Under the pieces are notes generated by a model that was not told the origin of the DNA, did not search any database, and saw nothing but the letters and a program-made list of their open reading frames with translations. A DNA stretch of 64,000 nt from CAIKMD01 sp036501365 (GTDB taxonomy: Bacteria > Pseudomonadota > Alphaproteobacteria > ATCC43930 > CGMCC-115725), in contig DASYAL010000013.1 of the NCBI GenBank assembly GCA_036501365.1, forward strand, positions 124,001-188,000. Reading direction: 5' to 3'. Below are positions 25,774-34,112 of this stretch, piece after piece; the first letter of the stretch is position 1, and every line of letters begins with the position of its first letter. Position numbers and translations under genes: made by a program.

Positions 25774-26799
25774 TCAGGTTTCCTCGGCGGTGAGGCGCGC
25801 GAACCGCGCCGCCTGGGTCAGCTCGTTGCCGTAGCGCGCCGAGAGCGCCAGCGCATGCTTCCACAACGTGCCGATATCATGCTCATCGGTATAGCCGATG
25901 GCGCCGTGCAACTGCAGCGCGTTACGCATGACCTCGGCCGCGACGCGGACGGCGCGGGCTTTTGCGGCGGCGATCATCGCCGGCACGGCAGTGCCCGCGT
26001 CCCAGGCGAGACAGATGCGATGCAGCAGCGAGCGATTGAGCTCGAGATCGACGAAATTATCGGCGAGACGATGCTGCAGCGCCTGGAAGCTGCCGAGCGG
26101 CTGGCCGAACTGCCGCCGCGTCTTCACATGCTCCAGCGCCAGCGTCATCGCGCTTTCGCAGAGGCCGAGCAGCTCGATCGCGCTGCCGAGCGCGAGCAGA
26201 TCGCCGAGCTTCGCGGCAAGCGCGCGAGCCTCGTTGTCGCGCGCGATGATCGTGGCCCGTTCGGTTGCCAACAACGTCCCGGCATGCGAGCCATCGACAT
26301 TCGTTGTTACCGCATCGTGTCTATTGGGCAAAAGCCCGAGCCCCTGCCCCGTCTCGATCACAAAATCATCGGCGCTCGAGGCGAAAGCCGGCACGCGCAT
26401 GGTTCCGGCGCGACGGAACGCCCAGCCATCGGCGTCGAGCGCCGGCACGACGATGCGCTCGCCGGCAAGCAGCGGCGGAAGCACCGGACTCGATGCTTGC
26501 GTCGCGGCCAGCAGCCACCCGGCCGCGATCGTCTCGAGGTGCGGCGTCATCAGCACCTGCCGGCCGGCCTGCTCGAGCACGATATAAAGCTCGACCGCGC
26601 CGAGGCCGAGCCCGCCGCGATCCTCCGGCACCAGCATGCCGAGCCATCCGGCATCGCGTACCGCTTGCCAAGCCTCGACATCAAAGTCCCGTCCCGCGTC
26701 GCGCAGCGCCCGCGCCCGTTTGGCGCCGCCGCGATCGGCGCAGAGCTTGCCCGCGCTGTCGCGCAGCTGGCGTTGCTCGGCGCTGAGAAGCTCGTCCAT
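25774..26799 (-). CDS. Acyl-CoA dehydrogenase family protein (shorter partner)
   Basis: 341 residues, ACAD fold with divergent N- and middle domains and a conserved C-terminal helical domain (RRQFGQPLGSFQALQHRLAD, LHGAIGYTDEHDIGTLWKHAL). Together with the neighbouring 393-residue ACAD it looks like the alpha2beta2 dehydrogenases used for bulky CoA esters such as sterol side chains. Its stop is one base from the synthetase start (TGACGTG). Substrate unknown. Confidence 0.88.
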   Translation of the reverse strand: MDELLSAEQRQLRDSAGKLCADRGGAKRARALRDAGRDFDVEAWQAVRDAGWLGMLVPEDRGGLGLGAVELYIVLEQAGRQVLMTPHLETIAAGWLLAATQASSPVLPPLLAGERIVVPALDADGWAFRRAGTMRVPAFASSADDFVIETGQGLGLLPNRHDAVTTNVDGSHAGTLLATERATIIARDNEARALAAKLGDLLALGSAIELLGLCESAMTLALEHVKTRRQFGQPLGSFQALQHRLADNFVDLELNRSLLHRICLAWDAGTAVPAMIAAAKARAVRVAAEVMRNALQLHGAIGYTDEHDIGTLWKHALALSARYGNELTQAARFARLTAEET

Positions 26800-26804
26800 C
26801 GCCG

Positions 26805-27986
26805 CTACCGCTCCGCATCCGGCAGGCCGAGGACGCGCTTTGAAATGATGTTGCGGTTGATCTCGGTGGTGCCGCTCCCGACCGACAGCCGGCGCATCTC
26901 GAAAAGCTCGGCGGCGACATTGACTGCGCCCGAGCCGAGCAGGATGTCGTCCGCGCTCGCCCCCGCCTCGCCTGCCGCTTGCACCAGCAGATCGGCGCTG
27001 CGCTGCGCCAGGGTGCCGCCGGCGATCTTGATCACCGGCGCGATCGACAGCGGCGCATCCTTCATGCCGTGCAACTTGGCCGCGTGGCGATAATAGGCGA
27101 GAAAGGCGAGCAGATCGATCTCGAGCGCCGTCAGCCGGTCGCGGAAGCCGGCATCGTTCCAGGCGCCGGTCCGTTTGGCGAGCTCGCGCGCCTGCTGGAG
27201 ATAGACCAGCGCATAGCGCGGATGGCCGGTGGTGAAGCGCTCGCCGCCCAGCACCATGCCGGCGATACGCCAGCCCTGGTTGAGACCGCCGAGCATGTTC
27301 GCTTTCGGCACACGCACATCGTCGAAGAATTCCTCGGCGAATTCAGCATCGCCTTTCAAGGTCTGGATCGGCCGCACGGTGATGCCGGGCGAGCGCATGT
27401 CGATCAGCAGCATGGTGATGCCCGCGTGGCGCGGCTTGGCCTCGGGGTCGGTGCGCACCAGCGCGAACATCCAATCGGCGTAATGGCCGTTGGTGGTCCA
27501 CATCTTGTGGCCGTTGACCGTGAAGTGATCGCCGTCCAGCACCGCGCGCGTCGCGAGGCTGGCGAGATCGGAGCCGGCGCCGGCTTCGGAATAGCCCTGG
27601 CACCAGGTCGCCTCGCCCGAGAGGATGCGTGGCAGGAACCGCGCCTTTTGCTCGTCGGTGCCGGCGGCGATGATGATCGGGCCGATGAAATTGAGGCCGT
27701 GCGGATAAGGCGTCGGCGCGCCGGCGCGCACGATCTCCTCGAAGAGGATGATCTGCTGCGTCAGGCTCGCGCCCATGCCGCCGTATTCCTTCGGCCAATG
27801 CGGCGCGATCCAGCCGTGCTCGAAAAGCTTCCTGTGCCAGGGCTTCAGCTCGGGCGGCTGGATGCGGCTGCGGCGATGGCACAGCGCGCGCGGCGCATTC
27901 GCCGCGACCCAATCGCGTACCTCGGCGCGGAAACGCCGGTCCTCGGCGCTGTCATCGGCGAAGAGGCTGGCGATATCCCACGGCAT
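26805..27986 (-). CDS. Acyl-CoA dehydrogenase family protein (longer partner)
   Basis: 393 residues. Clear FAD and substrate motifs: QGYSEAGAGSDLASLATRAV, KMWTTNGHYADWMFALVRTD, TGHPRYALVYLQQARELAKR, and the C-terminal GSGTTEINRNIISKRVLGLP. Its ATG shares one base with the upstream binding-protein stop (TGATG), tying dehydrogenation to uptake in one transcript. Likely forms a heteromer with the downstream shorter ACAD. Confidence 0.9.
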   Translation of the reverse strand: MPWDIASLFADDSAEDRRFRAEVRDWVAANAPRALCHRRSRIQPPELKPWHRKLFEHGWIAPHWPKEYGGMGASLTQQIILFEEIVRAGAPTPYPHGLNFIGPIIIAAGTDEQKARFLPRILSGEATWCQGYSEAGAGSDLASLATRAVLDGDHFTVNGHKMWTTNGHYADWMFALVRTDPEAKPRHAGITMLLIDMRSPGITVRPIQTLKGDAEFAEEFFDDVRVPKANMLGGLNQGWRIAGMVLGGERFTTGHPRYALVYLQQARELAKRTGAWNDAGFRDRLTALEIDLLAFLAYYRHAAKLHGMKDAPLSIAPVIKIAGGTLAQRSADLLVQAAGEAGASADDILLGSGAVNVAAELFEMRRLSVGSGTTEINRNIISKRVLGLPDAER

Positions 27987-29080
27987 CAGAGCGTGAAGGA
28001 TTTCGCCAAATCGGCGATCGCGGTCTTATCGAACTTATTGCATTCGTCGATGATGTCGTTGGTGAAGAGCGGCGTTACGTCTTTGAACTTGTCCTCGAGC
28101 TCCATCATCTTCACCGCATTCTTCCATTCGAGCGCCGATTGCGCGCCCATGCGCTGATCGGGATCCGATTTCTCGGGGAACCATTTATCCTTACGGATGT
28201 CGAGCGCATAGACGCCGTCGGCGACCGCTTGCGCCTCGGTCTTCCCCTTGGGCAAGGCCTCCGGATACATGTCGAAGAACATGCGGATCGCCGCTTCGCG
28301 GTTGTTGTAAGCAAAGAGCGTCGATTTGGTGACGGCGCGGAAATAGCGCGCGAACACGTCCTTCTTGGCGTTGAAGGTCGCGCGCTTGGTGCCGTAGGTC
28401 GCGCCGATGACATGCTGCTGGCCTGGCGTGTTCTCCAGCCTGCGCAGCGGAAAGCCCAGCTTCTCGATCACCGAATAGAGCACGTCCCATTCCGCGAGCG
28501 CGTCGATGCGGCCGGTCGCCAGCGCGTTGCCGGCGGGACCGCCGGCGCCGACCGTCACCCAGTTCACATCACTGGCGGGATCGATGCCGAGCTCCTTGAA
28601 CATCGCCTTGGCCGCGAAATACCCGGTGTCGCCGACATTGACGATGCCGATCGATTTGCCTTTGAGGTCTTTCAGCTCCTTCACCGGGCTATCGGGCTTC
28701 ACCGCGACATACCAGAAGGGCTGCGGGATCACCGCATAGAACGAGACGATGTCGGCCTGAGGATTCTGGGCGAGGAACGGCAGAAAGGTCGAGGCGATGG
28801 CGAGGCCGTAATCGCTGTCGCCGGTGACCAGAGCCTGGAAGGAATTGGCGGCGTTGCCGGTGTTGGTGTAGGCGACGGTCACGCCCTCGTCGGCATAGAA
28901 GCCGAGCTTCTTGTGGAGGCCGCACATCCAGCCGGCGTTCGGCAGCTCGTAGAGCCCCAAGGAGCTGCCGAGCTTCACGACGATGGGCTCGGCGCCGCGG
29001 GCGTCGCGCAGATCGCGGATCACCAGCGCGCCGCCGGCCGCTGCGCCGATGCCGAGCCCGAATTGCCGCCGTGTCAGCAT
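27986..29080 (-). CDS. NitT/TauT-type ABC substrate-binding protein with Tat-type leader
   Basis: 364 residues from ATG 29080, which has GGGAGGAACC upstream; a longer frame to 29254 lacks a ribosome site. The leader MLTRRQFGLGIGAAAGG has a twin-arginine motif (TRRQF) followed by a hydrophobic stretch, predicting folded export. Mature domain: VVKLGSSLGLYELPNAGW, YFAAKAMFKELGI, ALATGRIDALAEWD. It heads the acyl-CoA operon and is divergent from an ATPase-permease pair (29188-30905), which is its probable transporter. Confidence 0.87.
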   Translation of the reverse strand: MLTRRQFGLGIGAAAGGALVIRDLRDARGAEPIVVKLGSSLGLYELPNAGWMCGLHKKLGFYADEGVTVAYTNTGNAANSFQALVTGDSDYGLAIASTFLPFLAQNPQADIVSFYAVIPQPFWYVAVKPDSPVKELKDLKGKSIGIVNVGDTGYFAAKAMFKELGIDPASDVNWVTVGAGGPAGNALATGRIDALAEWDVLYSVIEKLGFPLRRLENTPGQQHVIGATYGTKRATFNAKKDVFARYFRAVTKSTLFAYNNREAAIRMFFDMYPEALPKGKTEAQAVADGVYALDIRKDKWFPEKSDPDQRMGAQSALEWKNAVKMMELEDKFKDVTPLFTNDIIDECNKFDKTAIADLAKSFTL

Positions 29081-29187
29081 GGTTCCTCCCGCTTTCCTTG
29101 CGGTCAAGCTATGGCATTCGCACGGTAGTCGCAACGGTCTGCGCCCGCGCGATATTTGCCTTGCCGGCCGCGGCAGCGGGGTTGCAT

Positions 29188-30024
29188 ATGACCCCGATGA
29201 GCGCCGATTCTTCGAGCGAAACGACCGTACGCCCCGCCGCAGCGCCGCCCGCATCGCCCTTCATTGCGATCCGCGGTTTGAGCAAGACCTTCGCGACCTT
29301 GCAGGGCGAGCGGATCGAGGCGCTGGTCGATATCGAGGTCGCGGTCGGCGCGAGCAGCTTTGCCACCATCGTCGGGCCGAGCGGCTGCGGCAAGAGCACC
29401 CTGCTGCGGATTCTCGCCGGGCTAATCCCCGCGACCGCCGGCCGTATCGAAATCGCCGGCAAAGCCGTGACCGGTCCGCGCAAGGATATCGGCATGGTGT
29501 TTCAGAGCTCGATCCTGCTGCCCTGGCGTACCGTGCTCGACAATGTGATGCTGCCGGCGGAGATCCTCGGCATCCCGCGCGAGCAGGCGCGCGATCGCGC
29601 GCGTGTGCTGCTCGCCATGGTGCGGCTCGACGGCTTCGACAACAAATATCCGCAAGAGCTGAGCGGCGGCATGCAGCAGCGCGCTTCGATCGCGCGCGCG
29701 CTGCTGCATGATCCGGCGATCCTGCTGATGGACGAGCCTTTCGGCGCGCTCGACGCGATGACGCGCGAGCAGATGAATCTCGAGCTGCAGCGCATCTGGC
29801 AGGCGAGCGGCAAGACGGTGATCCTCGTCACCCACAGTATCTCCGAGGCCGTGTTCCTCGGCGATCAGGTGCTGGTGATGACGCCGCGACCGGGCCGTCT
29901 CGCGGCAGCGATCCCGGTCGCCCTGCCGCGGCCGCGCGCGCTCGACGGCATGGCGACGCCGGAATTCGGCCGGCTGACGCATGAGATCCGCGGGCTGCTG
30001 CAACAAAAAGGCTCGCTCGACTGA
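29188..30024 (+). CDS. ABC transporter ATP-binding protein, NitT/TauT (SsuB-like) type
   Basis: 278 residues. Start placed at ATG 29188 (MTPMSADSS); ATG 29197 is equally possible, as neither has a strong ribosome site. Walker A GPSGCGKST, Q-loop MVFQSSILLPW, signature LSGGMQQR, Walker B ILLMDEPFGALD and H-loop LVTHS are intact. The first 30 residues are a flexible Ala/Pro-rich extension. Divergently transcribed from the Tat-exported binding protein across about 107 bases. Confidence 0.9.
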   Translation: MTPMSADSSSETTVRPAAAPPASPFIAIRGLSKTFATLQGERIEALVDIEVAVGASSFATIVGPSGCGKSTLLRILAGLIPATAGRIEIAGKAVTGPRKDIGMVFQSSILLPWRTVLDNVMLPAEILGIPREQARDRARVLLAMVRLDGFDNKYPQELSGGMQQRASIARALLHDPAILLMDEPFGALDAMTREQMNLELQRIWQASGKTVILVTHSISEAVFLGDQVLVMTPRPGRLAAAIPVALPRPRALDGMATPEFGRLTHEIRGLLQQKGSLD

Positions 30025-30038
30025 GCGAAGGAGGAAGC

Positions 30039-30905
30039 ATGGCGGAGATCACCGCAACCAAAGCCGAGGCTTCTGCCGCGCGACGCAGCCTAGGTTGGCG
30101 CACGCGCATCGCCGCCCGGCCGGAGCTGGTGCTGTCGCCGATCCTCCTGGTGCTGGTGCTTATCGGCTGGGAAGGCGGCGTGCGGCTGTTCGATGTTCCG
30201 AGCTACATGCTGCCGCGCGTCAGCAATGTGCTGTTCGGCCTCTATCAGGGCTTCGCCATCAGCCCCTTCAGCCGCGGCGGCTATTGGCTGAATGGCGGCG
30301 TGACTCTGGTCGAGGTGCTGCTCGGTTTCGTCATCGGCAGCTCGATCGGGCTTATGCTCGGCATCGTCATCTCGCAACTACGCCTGGTCGATGCGACGCT
30401 GAGGCCTTATATCGTCGCCTTCCAGTGCCTGCCCAAGGTGGCGATCGCACCGATCATCATCATGTGGTTCGGCTACGACATCACCTCGAAAGTGGTGATG
30501 GTCGCGCTTCTCACCTTCTTTCCGCTGCTGGTCAACAGCATGGCCGGGTTCCACGGTGTCGATCTCGACCGCATCGAGCTGCTGCGCTCGCTCTCCGCGA
30601 GCCGCTGGCAGATTTTCTGGAAGGTGAAGTTCCCGAGCGCCCTGCCCTTCATCTTCGCCGGGCTCGACATCGCCGCCGTCTTCGCCGTCGTCGGCGCGAT
30701 CGTCGGCGAATTCGTCGGCGCGCAGCTCGGCCTCGGCGTTCAAATCCTCTCGATGAATGCGCAGATGGACACGGCCGGTAGCTTCTCGGTCTGTATCGTG
30801 CTGGCGTTGATGGGCCTCGCGCTCAACGGCGCGATCCGGGCGGTGCAGCGCCGCGTGCTGTTCTGGGCGCCATCGGAGGCGAGCCGGCGCGCGATCAACG
30901 TCTGA
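30039..30905 (+). CDS. ABC transporter permease, NitT/TauT (SsuC-like) type
   Basis: 288 residues, excellent ribosome site (AAGGAGGAAGC). Six or so hydrophobic helices; FQCLPKVAIAPIIIMWFGYD and the coupling loop LLRSLSASRWQIFWKVKFPSALPFIFAGLDIA define the family. 14 bases after the ATPase stop. With 29188 and the binding protein at 27986 it makes a complete importer, the only NitT-type set here with all three parts adjacent. Confidence 0.9.
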   Translation: MAEITATKAEASAARRSLGWRTRIAARPELVLSPILLVLVLIGWEGGVRLFDVPSYMLPRVSNVLFGLYQGFAISPFSRGGYWLNGGVTLVEVLLGFVIGSSIGLMLGIVISQLRLVDATLRPYIVAFQCLPKVAIAPIIIMWFGYDITSKVVMVALLTFFPLLVNSMAGFHGVDLDRIELLRSLSASRWQIFWKVKFPSALPFIFAGLDIAAVFAVVGAIVGEFVGAQLGLGVQILSMNAQMDTAGSFSVCIVLALMGLALNGAIRAVQRRVLFWAPSEASRRAINV

Positions 30906-30989
30906 TGCCGGACGCGATTGACCGGCCGCGATTGACCGACCGGGACCGATCCGGTCAAATGGCCCGAGCTGATTGGGAGGAATGATCCG

Positions 30990-32051
30990 ATGCGTCCGCA
31001 ACTTCTGAATCCCGCGCAACTGCCGGCCGTGTTCCGCAAGGAATTCGAGCTGTGCGCGGTGAAGCGCGGCGAAACCGTCATCCTTCTGACCAATCTCAAC
31101 ACGCGGCGCGACTACGTGCTGGCCGCAACCGCTGCCGCCGACGATGTTGGCGCCGATATTTTCGAGATCAACATCAACCGCGTCTCCGACCCGTCGCGCG
31201 TGCGCCGCGAGGTCGGCCAGGCCAAAGGCCTGATGGAGGCGCTCAAGGCCGCCGATCTGGTGCTGACCTTCCAGCCGCCGAATTTTGCCCGCTGGCAACG
31301 CGAAGCGCGGGACGCCGGCACCCGTATCCTGTCGGTGATCGTCGCGCCGGACGAGCTGGCGCGGCTGCAATCGCCACCGGGACTCAAGGAGGCTGTGCTC
31401 CACGCTGCCGAGCGCTGGGGCAATGCGCGCGAAATACGCTTGCTCAGCGACGCCGGCACGGACCTCACCTGGAAACGCGGCGAGTTCAAGGTGAAAAGCC
31501 AATACGGCTTCGCCGAAGCGCCCGGCCGCGTCGATCAATGGGGCGCCGGCCACATCACCAACTATCCCGATGAAGGCACCGCCAACGGCACGGTCGTGCT
31601 GCAGCCGGGCGATTTCTTCATCCTGCCCTATATCCGCCTGATCGAGCAGCCGGTGCGGCTCGAAATCCGCGACGGCTTCATCCGCAAGGTTGAAGGCAGC
31701 GTCGACGCCAAGGCCTTCACCCACTGGCTCGACCGCAACAAGAAGAGCGAGGACGATCTCGATCCCTATGCCGTGTCGCATCTCGGCTTCGGCATGCATC
31801 CGCACGCCTTCTGGGATCACATCATCCTTCACGGCAACGAGCCCGACCGGATGGATTCCGCGGCGCGCGTGTTCTCGGGCAATTTCCTGTTCTCGACCGG
31901 GCCCAACAACGACATGGGCGGCAAGCGCGACACCAAAGGCCATATCGACACGCCGATGATCGATTGCACCGTGCTACTCGACAACGAGGTCGTGATGGAG
32001 CGTGGCAAGTTCACCGATCCGAAGCTGATCGTGCAACCGGCCTGGAGCTGA
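30990..32051 (+). CDS. NicX-like (2,5-dihydroxypyridine 5,6-dioxygenase family) metalloenzyme
   Basis: 353 residues, GGGAGGAATGATCCG ribosome site. It resembles the M29 aminopeptidase-derived fold used by the nicotinate-pathway dioxygenase NicX. The expected C-terminal ligands are present: H264 (AVSHLGFGMHPH), then H318 and D320 in GHID; from memory, the published NicX triad is H265/H318/D320, an almost exact register match at equal length. The N-terminal region (RRDYVLAATAAADDVGADIF) is also of this family. Directly upstream of a Yeh-type betaine transporter, so it may open the ring of a pyridine or similar N-heterocycle. A peptidase-like hydrolase is the main alternative. Confidence 0.72.
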   Translation: MRPQLLNPAQLPAVFRKEFELCAVKRGETVILLTNLNTRRDYVLAATAAADDVGADIFEININRVSDPSRVRREVGQAKGLMEALKAADLVLTFQPPNFARWQREARDAGTRILSVIVAPDELARLQSPPGLKEAVLHAAERWGNAREIRLLSDAGTDLTWKRGEFKVKSQYGFAEAPGRVDQWGAGHITNYPDEGTANGTVVLQPGDFFILPYIRLIEQPVRLEIRDGFIRKVEGSVDAKAFTHWLDRNKKSEDDLDPYAVSHLGFGMHPHAFWDHIILHGNEPDRMDSAARVFSGNFLFSTGPNNDMGGKRDTKGHIDTPMIDCTVLLDNEVVMERGKFTDPKLIVQPAWS

Positions 32052-32055
32052 CATC

Positions 32056-32982
32056 CTGCGCCGAGGGGCCCGCGCCGCCGGGCTGATTTTCGCGCTCGTC
32101 ATTGGTCTATGGGCATCACCGTCCCACGCGGCTGCCGATGCGGTGGTCGTCGCCTCGAAGATCGACACCGAAGGCGCGCTGCTGGGCAATATGATCGGGC
32201 AGCTACTGCGCGCGCACGGCATTGCTGTCGACCTCCGCTTGCAGCTCGGCCCGACACAGATCGTGCGCCAGGCACTGCTCGCTGGACAGATCGATCTCTA
32301 TCCCGAATACACCGGCAACGGCGCGATCTTCTTTTCGCGGCCGGACGACCCGGCTTGGCGCGACGCGGCGCAAGGCTACGCGCTGGTGAAGCAGCTCGAC
32401 CGCGCGCAGAACGATATCGTCTGGCTCGCCCCGGCGCCTGCCGATAACAGCTGGGCGATCGCCATCCGCCGCGACCTCGCCCAAGCACGACACATCGCGA
32501 GCCTCGAAGATTTCGCGCGCTATGTGAATTCGGGCGGTGACGTGCGGCTCGCCGCCTCGGCGGAATTCATCGACAGTCCCGGCGCGCTGCCCGCTTTCGA
32601 GACGGCTTACGGTTTCAAGCTCGCGCGCGGCCAGCTCCTCGACCTGATCGGCGGCAACACCTCGGCGACGCTGCGCGCGGCGGCCGAGAACATTTCTGGC
32701 GTCAACGCGGCGATGGCCTATGCCACCGACGGTGCGCTGGCGGTGCTGCAGCTCACCCTCCTCGCCGACGACAAGCACGCGCAAACCGTCTACCGGCCCG
32801 CGCCGGTGATCCGCGGCGCGGTGCTGGCGCGGCATCCCGAAATCGAGACGATCCTCGATCCGGTGTTCCGCTCGCTGACGCTCGAGCGGCTGCAACGGCT
32901 CAATGCGAAGATCGCGGCCGATGGCGAACAGGCCGATGCGGTCACCGCCGCCTATCTCCGCGATAACGGCTTCCTCAAATGA
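32056..32982 (+). CDS. yehZ: YehZ/OsmF-like glycine-betaine-type substrate-binding protein, unusual start codon
   Basis: About 308 residues of OpuAC-type binding protein: VVASKIDTEGALLGNMIGQLL, LGPTQIVRQALLAGQIDLYPEYTGNGAIFF, DNSWAIAIRRD. The signal peptide (LRRGARAAGLIFALVIGLWASPSHA/AD) is in frame only upstream of 32143, and no ATG, GTG or TTG exists between it and the in-frame stop at 32026. Translation therefore probably starts at CTG 32056 (GGAG 8 bases before) or ATC 32053; ATG/GTG starts further in would delete the leader. Four-base overlap (ATGA) with the permease. The order SBP-long permease-ATPase-short permease matches E. coli yehZYXW. Confidence 0.78.
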   Translation: MRRGARAAGLIFALVIGLWASPSHAAADAVVVASKIDTEGALLGNMIGQLLRAHGIAVDLRLQLGPTQIVRQALLAGQIDLYPEYTGNGAIFFSRPDDPAWRDAAQGYALVKQLDRAQNDIVWLAPAPADNSWAIAIRRDLAQARHIASLEDFARYVNSGGDVRLAASAEFIDSPGALPAFETAYGFKLARGQLLDLIGGNTSATLRAAAENISGVNAAMAYATDGALAVLQLTLLADDKHAQTVYRPAPVIRGAVLARHPEIETILDPVFRSLTLERLQRLNAKIAADGEQADAVTAAYLRDNGFLK

Positions 32983-34112
32983 GCATCGTTCCACGCCAAC
33001 GCGTGCTTTTCGTGCTCGCGGCGGTGGCGATCATGTGCTGCGCCGGCGGCGGCTTCGTCGACGCGGCGCCCAACCGCCTCGTCTCGGGCATGCCATTGGC
33101 GCTGTGGCACAGCGCCGGCGCCCTGGCGCTGTGGCTGGCGCTCGGCGGCGTGGCGCTCGTCGCCTTATCCTTCACGCGATCCACGCGCGCGAGCCACCTC
33201 GCCGCGCTCGGTCTCGCCGTCGCTCTGCTGCTGGTACTGTTGCTCGCTGCCGGCGGCAGTGCCGCAAGATTGATGGCTGCGGCCACGCCGGCGACCCGCG
33301 TCTCGCTCGGCTGGGCGTTCTGGACGGCGGCATTCTGTCTCGCGATGATCGCGATCGATGCCTTGCAGCGCCTAGGGGCTTCCAACCCCGCGCGGCTCGC
33401 CGTCGTCGTCGCGATCGTCGCCGCGATTGCCGGCATGGCGGCCGCCGGCCGGTTCGACGCGCTGTCGCTGGCGCGGGAATACGCGGCGCGGCGGAGCGAG
33501 TTCGGCGCCGAACTGGCTCGACATTGCGTCCTCGTCGCGGCGTCCGTCGCTATTGCCCTGGCGATCGGCGCGCCGCTCGGGATTTTCGTCGCGCGCCGCC
33601 CGCTAACCGCGCCCAGCATCTTCGGCACGCTCAACCTGCTGCAGACGATTCCCTCAGTCGCACTGTTCGGCCTGCTGATCGCGCCGCTCTCGGCGCTCGG
33701 CATCGGCGGGATCGGTGCCGCGCCGGCGATCATCGCGTTGGTGCTCTACGCGCTGCTGCCGATCGTGCGGAACACCGAGGCCGGCATCGCCGGCGTCGAT
33801 CCCGCGGCGATCGACGCGGCTCGGGGGATGGGGCTAACCGGCGGCCAAATCCTGTGGCGGATCGAGCTGCCGCTCGGCATGCCGGTCTTCATCGCCGGGC
33901 TGCGCATCGTCACCGTTCAGGCGATCGGGCTGACGGTGGTCGCCGCGCTGATCGGCGCCGGCGGACTCGGCAGCTTCGTCTTTCAGGGCATCGGGCAATA
34001 CGCCATCGACCTCGTGCTGCTCGGCGCCATCCCCACCATCCTGCTGGCGCTCGCCGCCGACTTCGTGCTGGCGCTGCTGGCCGCGTTTTTCGAGAGGAAA
34101 GCCGAATCATGA
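32979..34112 (+). CDS. yehY: YehY-like ABC permease with N-terminal membrane extension
   Basis: 377 residues, near the 385 of E. coli YehY. The first about 170 residues hold around five extra hydrophobic helices; the BPD_transp_1 core follows (SEFGAELARHCVLVAASVAIALAIGAPLGIF, NLLQTIPSVALFGLL) with coupling loop AARGMGLTGGQILWRIELPLGMPVFIAGLRI. Overlaps both neighbours by ATGA, so it is strictly co-translated. YehZYXW in E. coli is a low-affinity betaine-type importer; here the cargo is inferred to be a betaine-like molecule related to the NicX-like enzyme. Confidence 0.86.
   Translation: MSIVPRQRVLFVLAAVAIMCCAGGGFVDAAPNRLVSGMPLALWHSAGALALWLALGGVALVALSFTRSTRASHLAALGLAVALLLVLLLAAGGSAARLMAAATPATRVSLGWAFWTAAFCLAMIAIDALQRLGASNPARLAVVVAIVAAIAGMAAAGRFDALSLAREYAARRSEFGAELARHCVLVAASVAIALAIGAPLGIFVARRPLTAPSIFGTLNLLQTIPSVALFGLLIAPLSALGIGGIGAAPAIIALVLYALLPIVRNTEAGIAGVDPAAIDAARGMGLTGGQILWRIELPLGMPVFIAGLRIVTVQAIGLTVVAALIGAGGLGSFVFQGIGQYAIDLVLLGAIPTILLALAADFVLALLAAFFERKAES

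Noticed and set aside
32143..32982. Cytoplasmic YehZ-like protein starting at GTG/ATG 32143
   Set aside because: A full signal peptide with an ASPSHA/AD cleavage site is readable immediately upstream in the same frame, so the shorter form would lose export.
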